From: Antrihabitans auranticaus
GTDB taxonomy: Bacteria > Actinomycetota > Actinomycetes > Mycobacteriales > Mycobacteriaceae
Direction: 5' to 3'
NCBI RefSeq assembly: GCF_016481275.1
Contig: NZ_JAEMNW010000002.1
Location: forward strand, 558,001-622,000
Length of the DNA stretch: 64,000 bases
The notes beneath the pieces are model-generated. The model saw only the letters and a list, made by a program, of their open reading frames with translations, did no database searches and had not been told where the DNA came from. How positions within the stretch are numbered: position 1 is the first letter of the stretch; each line of letters begins with the position of its first letter. Position numbers and translations under genes: made by a program. Shown in pieces: positions 61,044-64,000 of this stretch.

Positions 61044-62240
61044 ATGGATAGAAGCGCAGCCACAGCAGCCGCGTCCGCCCTGTACGACGCACTCGCAACC
61101 GGCGACCGCCCGGCGATCCTGAAGTTGTTGCATCCCGCGTTCGAGGGTCACACGACGGCCGGGTTGCCGCACAGCCTCGGGGGGAGCTATCGCGGCCCCG
61201 AGGACATGCTGGCGAACTTCTGGGGGCGCATCGCGAAGCACTACCGAGCGCGCGCGGTGCCAAAGGAGTTTCAGCTCCTCGACGACAAGAAGCTGCTGGT
61301 ATCGGGTACCTATGTGGGAGAGGCGCGGCGCTCCGGGAAGTCGCTCGATGCCGCATTCGTTCATGTGCTCGACTTCGACGACGACCGCATCACGCGCCTC
61401 GATCAGCTCACCGATACTGCCGCTTGGCATAAAGCGCTGTCGGGTTGCCGGCAGTTCGAGACGATCGACTACTCGGTGCGCAACGGCGTCGCGGTGATCT
61501 GCCTGGACCGCCCCGACCAGCGCAATGCCATCGACCTCCAACTGAGTGAAGAATTGCTCCAAGTTGCGAGGCTGTGCACGGGCGATCCTGCGGTGCGGGC
61601 AGTCCTGATCGAAGGAAATGGCCCGGCGCTGACCGTCGGTGGCGATATCGGCTACTTCACAGCACACGACGGCGAAAACTACGGCGAACTGTTTCGGCGC
61701 ATGACCGGCCCGTTCCACGAGGCGTTCCGGATCCTCGATCGGCTCGACGCGCCGATCGTCACCGCAGCGCACGGGTCCGTGGCCGGCGGCGGCCTGGGCT
61801 TCGTCTACGCGGCCGACATCGTGTACGCCGCGCCCGGGACCAAATTTGCGACTGCATTCGCCGCGATCGGCCTGTCCGGCGACGGCGGCGGCACATGGCA
61901 TTTGCCCCGGCTGATCGGTCCGCGCCGGGCCGCGCAGATGTACCTCGAGAACCGAGTGCTGGACGCGGACGAGGCAGCGGAGTGGGGGCTGATCACGGAA
62001 GTGGTTGCTGCCGGGCAACTCCGGGATCGGGCCTTCGCCACGGCTGTGGCACTCGCGGCAGGCCCGACGAAAGCGTTCGGCAAGATGCGCTCGCTGCTGC
62101 GCCAGTCGTGGACGAACTCGTTGTCCGAACAGTTCGTCGAGGAGTCCGAAGCAATCGCGGTCACTGGTGCAACCGCCGATGCAGCGAGTGCGATTGCCAG
62201 TTTCGTTGCGAAGCGACGACCCACCTTCGAAGGACGGTAA
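61044..62240 (+). CDS. NTF2/SnoaL-like domain fused to a crotonase
   Basis: A 398-residue fusion. Residues 1-130 are an NTF2/SnoaL-like domain (ASALYDALATGDRPAILKLLHPAFEGHTTAGLP, LLVSGTYVGEARRSG, HVLDFDDDRITRLDQLTD); from about 140 a crotonase domain begins (IDYSVRNGVAVICLDRP, VGGDIGYFT, AHGSVAGGGLGFVYAAD). The crotonase has Asp in GLSGDGGGTW and lacks both hydratase Glu. ATG 61044 is six bases after AGGGGAG; ATG 61038 would touch the ribosome site. An unusual pairing that may shape a pocket for a bulky CoA ester. Confidence 0.85.
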   Translation: MDRSAATAAASALYDALATGDRPAILKLLHPAFEGHTTAGLPHSLGGSYRGPEDMLANFWGRIAKHYRARAVPKEFQLLDDKKLLVSGTYVGEARRSGKSLDAAFVHVLDFDDDRITRLDQLTDTAAWHKALSGCRQFETIDYSVRNGVAVICLDRPDQRNAIDLQLSEELLQVARLCTGDPAVRAVLIEGNGPALTVGGDIGYFTAHDGENYGELFRRMTGPFHEAFRILDRLDAPIVTAAHGSVAGGGLGFVYAADIVYAAPGTKFATAFAAIGLSGDGGGTWHLPRLIGPRRAAQMYLENRVLDADEAAEWGLITEVVAAGQLRDRAFATAVALAAGPTKAFGKMRSLLRQSWTNSLSEQFVEESEAIAVTGATADAASAIASFVAKRRPTFEGR

Positions 62241-62244
62241 GCAG

Positions 62245-63405
62245 ATGCCAGGACTGATCAGTGACAGCGACGACCACCGGCTCATCCGGGAAACGACTGC
62301 GAAGATTGCAGAGAAGTACGGGGCCAGCTATTTCCTCGAACGCGGCCGCACCGGCGACGACATCGAGGAGTTGTGGGCTGACCTCGGCGCCTCGGGGCTC
62401 TTGGGCGTACACCTGCCCGAGGAATACGGCGGTGGTGGCGGCGGAATGGCGGAAGCTGTCGTCGTCGTCGAAGAGCTTGCTGCACACGGGATGCCGCTGC
62501 TGATCTGGGTGATCTCGCCCGCGATCTGCGGATCGATCCTCAATAGCCACGCGAGCGAGGAGATGAAGCGTGACTGGCTGCCTGCACTGTCGGACGGCAG
62601 CAAGAAGATGGCATTCGGGCTGACCGAACCGGACGCCGGATCCAACAGCCACAATCTCAGCACGACCGCGCGCCGCGACGCCGACGGCTGGCTGCTTTCG
62701 GGCGCCAAGTACTTCATCTCCGCGATCGACCAAGCGGACGCAGTACTGATCGCGGCACGCGACCACGAGCAATCGGCCGGCGGCCGGAACGTACTGTCGC
62801 TCTTCGTCGTTCCGACGGATGCACCGGGGCTCAGCTTTCAAAAGATCGATACCTCGATCGTTTCGCCGGACAAGCAGTTCACAGTGTTTCTCGACGAGGT
62901 GCGCGTCGGCCCGGACGCTCTCGTCGGCGAGGCGGGAAACGGCCTGCGCCAACTCTTTTCCGGGCTCAACCCCGAGCGGATACTTGTCGGCGCGCTGTGC
63001 GGTGGGATCGGCAGATATGCCCTGTCCAAGGCGCGGGACTACGCGACCGTCCGGCAGGTCTGGTCTGTGCCTATTGGTGCGCACCAAGGGATCTCGCATC
63101 CTTTGGCGGCAGCGCATATCGACGTCGAACTGAGTCGGCTCGCCACAGCGAACAGCGCCCAGCAGTTCGACGCCGGAAACGACGCGGGCGAGGCCGCGAA
63201 CATCGCGAAGTTTGCAGCGTCCGAAGCGGCTCTCAAAGCGCTCGACCAGTCGATCCAAACTCATGGCGGGAACGGATTGACCCACGAATACGGGCTTTCG
63301 GAACTTTGGTTTGTGACGCGGCTGATGCGCACGGCACCGGTCAGCCGTGAAATGGTCCTCAATTTCGTAGCCCAAACATCACTCAAATTGCCCCGCTCGT
63401 ACTGA
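62245..63405 (+). CDS. Acyl-CoA dehydrogenase (FadE-type)
   Basis: A 386-residue flavoenzyme: FGLTEPDAGSNSHNLST, LLSGAKYFISAID, NPERILVGALCGGIGRYALSKARDYA, THGGNGLTHEYGLSELW, and APVSREMVLNFVAQ with the likely catalytic Glu region. Residues 55-65 (PEEYGGGGGG) form an expanded glycine loop. ATG 62245 lies four bases after the crotonase stop. Second dehydrogenase of the cluster. Confidence 0.92.
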   Translation: MPGLISDSDDHRLIRETTAKIAEKYGASYFLERGRTGDDIEELWADLGASGLLGVHLPEEYGGGGGGMAEAVVVVEELAAHGMPLLIWVISPAICGSILNSHASEEMKRDWLPALSDGSKKMAFGLTEPDAGSNSHNLSTTARRDADGWLLSGAKYFISAIDQADAVLIAARDHEQSAGGRNVLSLFVVPTDAPGLSFQKIDTSIVSPDKQFTVFLDEVRVGPDALVGEAGNGLRQLFSGLNPERILVGALCGGIGRYALSKARDYATVRQVWSVPIGAHQGISHPLAAAHIDVELSRLATANSAQQFDAGNDAGEAANIAKFAASEAALKALDQSIQTHGGNGLTHEYGLSELWFVTRLMRTAPVSREMVLNFVAQTSLKLPRSY

Positions 63406-63424
63406 GCGGGAGATAGGACGTTCA

Positions 63425-64000
63425 ATGCCGAATACCGACTATGACGCAATAGTGATCGGGGCAGGCGCGGGTGGCTTGTTCACCGCGGCACGATTGGCGC
63501 ACAAGGGCTATCGCACCCTCGTCGTGGAGCGACTCGACAAGGTCGGTGGCCGGGCGTCGACTGACGATATCGAGGGATTCAAGGTCAACAACGGTGCGAT
63601 CGTCATCGAGGTCGGTGGTATCACCGAGGAGACCTTCGCCGAGGTCGGTGCGAAATTCGAGATCCGGCAACCGAATCCGCCGATTCTGTACCGAATCGGT
63701 GGCAAAGAAATCGACGTCACGGGCGGCGGCTGGGGATTTCTGCTGAGCAAGCTCACCCGCCAAGGAGCGAAGCTCGTGAAGGGGATCGGAGCCGCGCGGC
63801 ACGACTCCGGGTTGCCCGAGGACGAGCTTTCGACCGCGGAGTGGGTTGCGAAGTACACGAAGAACGAGGGCGTGCACGGCATCTTCCGCAACATGTGTGC
63901 GTCGGTGTTCGCCGTCAGCTCCGACGAGTTGCCTGCCCGGGTGTTCCTGACCTACTTCACACGCAAGAGTGCGTTCAAGAAGTTCGGCTTCCATCCCGAG
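63425..64000 (+). CDS. FAD-dependent oxidoreductase (phytoene-desaturase-like), 3'-truncated
   Basis: About 192 residues are visible before the window ends; the frame has no stop. N-terminus YDAIVIGAGAGGLFTAARLAHKGY is the FAD-binding fold, followed by LVVERLDKVGGRAST, the amine-oxidase/phytoene-desaturase signature. Similar enzymes dehydrogenate rings or hydroxyls. ATG 63425 is 19 bases after the acyl-CoA dehydrogenase stop, so it belongs to the same operon, which continues past the window. Confidence 0.85.
   Translation, partial: MPNTDYDAIVIGAGAGGLFTAARLAHKGYRTLVVERLDKVGGRASTDDIEGFKVNNGAIVIEVGGITEETFAEVGAKFEIRQPNPPILYRIGGKEIDVTGGGWGFLLSKLTRQGAKLVKGIGAARHDSGLPEDELSTAEWVAKYTKNEGVHGIFRNMCASVFAVSSDELPARVFLTYFTRKSAFKKFGFHPE

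Noticed and set aside
1-64000. Insertion sequences, integrase/att sites or prophage genes
   Set aside because: No transposase, integrase or recombinase motif was found in any of the convincing genes, although four tRNA genes at 17.5-18.1 kb would be natural integration sites.

Overview
The window is about 64 kb of high-GC actinobacterial chromosome, most like Rhodococcus or a close mycolic-acid-forming relative (Mycobacteriales). The evidence is a block (1-8972) matching the gene content of the Mycobacterium tuberculosis Rv2669-Rv2678c neighbourhood (hemE, hemY, hemQ, msrB, aftC, a TAP-like secreted hydrolase, a RibD-like reductase, an AFG1/ZapE ATPase, a GNAT acetyltransferase), together with an arabinan-building GT87 enzyme, a hemophore-like protein and a large aromatic and CoA-ester catabolic repertoire. 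No insertion sequence, prophage or CRISPR array was seen. Both ends cut a gene: hemE on the left and a FAD oxidoreductase on the right.

Region 1 (1-9 kb) is housekeeping: the late coproporphyrin-dependent haem branch, envelope arabinan synthesis and repair functions. Region 2 (9-17.5 kb) is a mixed accessory stretch: a secreted ricin-type lectin, a TerD-VWA fusion, a small HxlR/thioesterase operon, an HSL-type esterase, a TauD-type dioxygenase, an acidic Ser/Asp/Lys repeat protein, a nitrilase and an AlkD-like protein. Region 3 (17.5-18.1 kb) holds four tRNA genes (Val-GAC, Cys, Gly, then Val-CAC on the other strand). Region 4 (18.3-26.2 kb) is dominated by exported or membrane proteins: two paralogous tandem-domain proteins around a zinc metallopeptidase, a hemophore-like protein, SHOCT, RDD and YhgE/Pip-like proteins.

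Region 5 (26.2-31.2 kb) is a protocatechuate operon (pcaH-pcaG-pcaB-pcaC-pobA) divergent from an IclR regulator whose gene is flanked by two copies of one 17-bp palindrome; an HD-domain pseudogene remnant follows. Region 6 (31.9-36.1 kb) is a tightly overlapped pgm-glgA-glgC operon for ADP-glucose and alpha-glucan synthesis, preceded by a perfect Crp/GlxR-type site. Region 7 (36-43.5 kb) has a beta-propeller lipoprotein, a MarR/DUF1275 pair, a cytochrome P450 divergent from a TetR gene across a long near-perfect palindrome, a crotonase and a lytic transglycosylase.

Region 8 (43.6-64 kb, running off the window) is the most interesting part: a 20-kb catabolic supercluster led by a TetR regulator. 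It combines an acyl-CoA synthetase, a two-subunit Rieske oxygenase, four crotonases (one fused to an NTF2-like domain), a MaoC hydratase, three SDRs, two acyl-CoA dehydrogenases, two thiolases, an SCPx-type thiolase, a CoA-transferase/hydrolase and a HMG-CoA-synthase-like protein fused to DUF35 that lacks the active-site cysteine. Four copies of one AT-rich operator (consensus AATNTATRTTMAATTC) lie at its two divergent promoter regions, so the whole set is probably one regulon for breakdown of a ring-containing carboxylic acid. The substrate is unknown. Two copies of a dispersed imperfect palindrome (14.8 and 58.4 kb) are a second unexplained structure.
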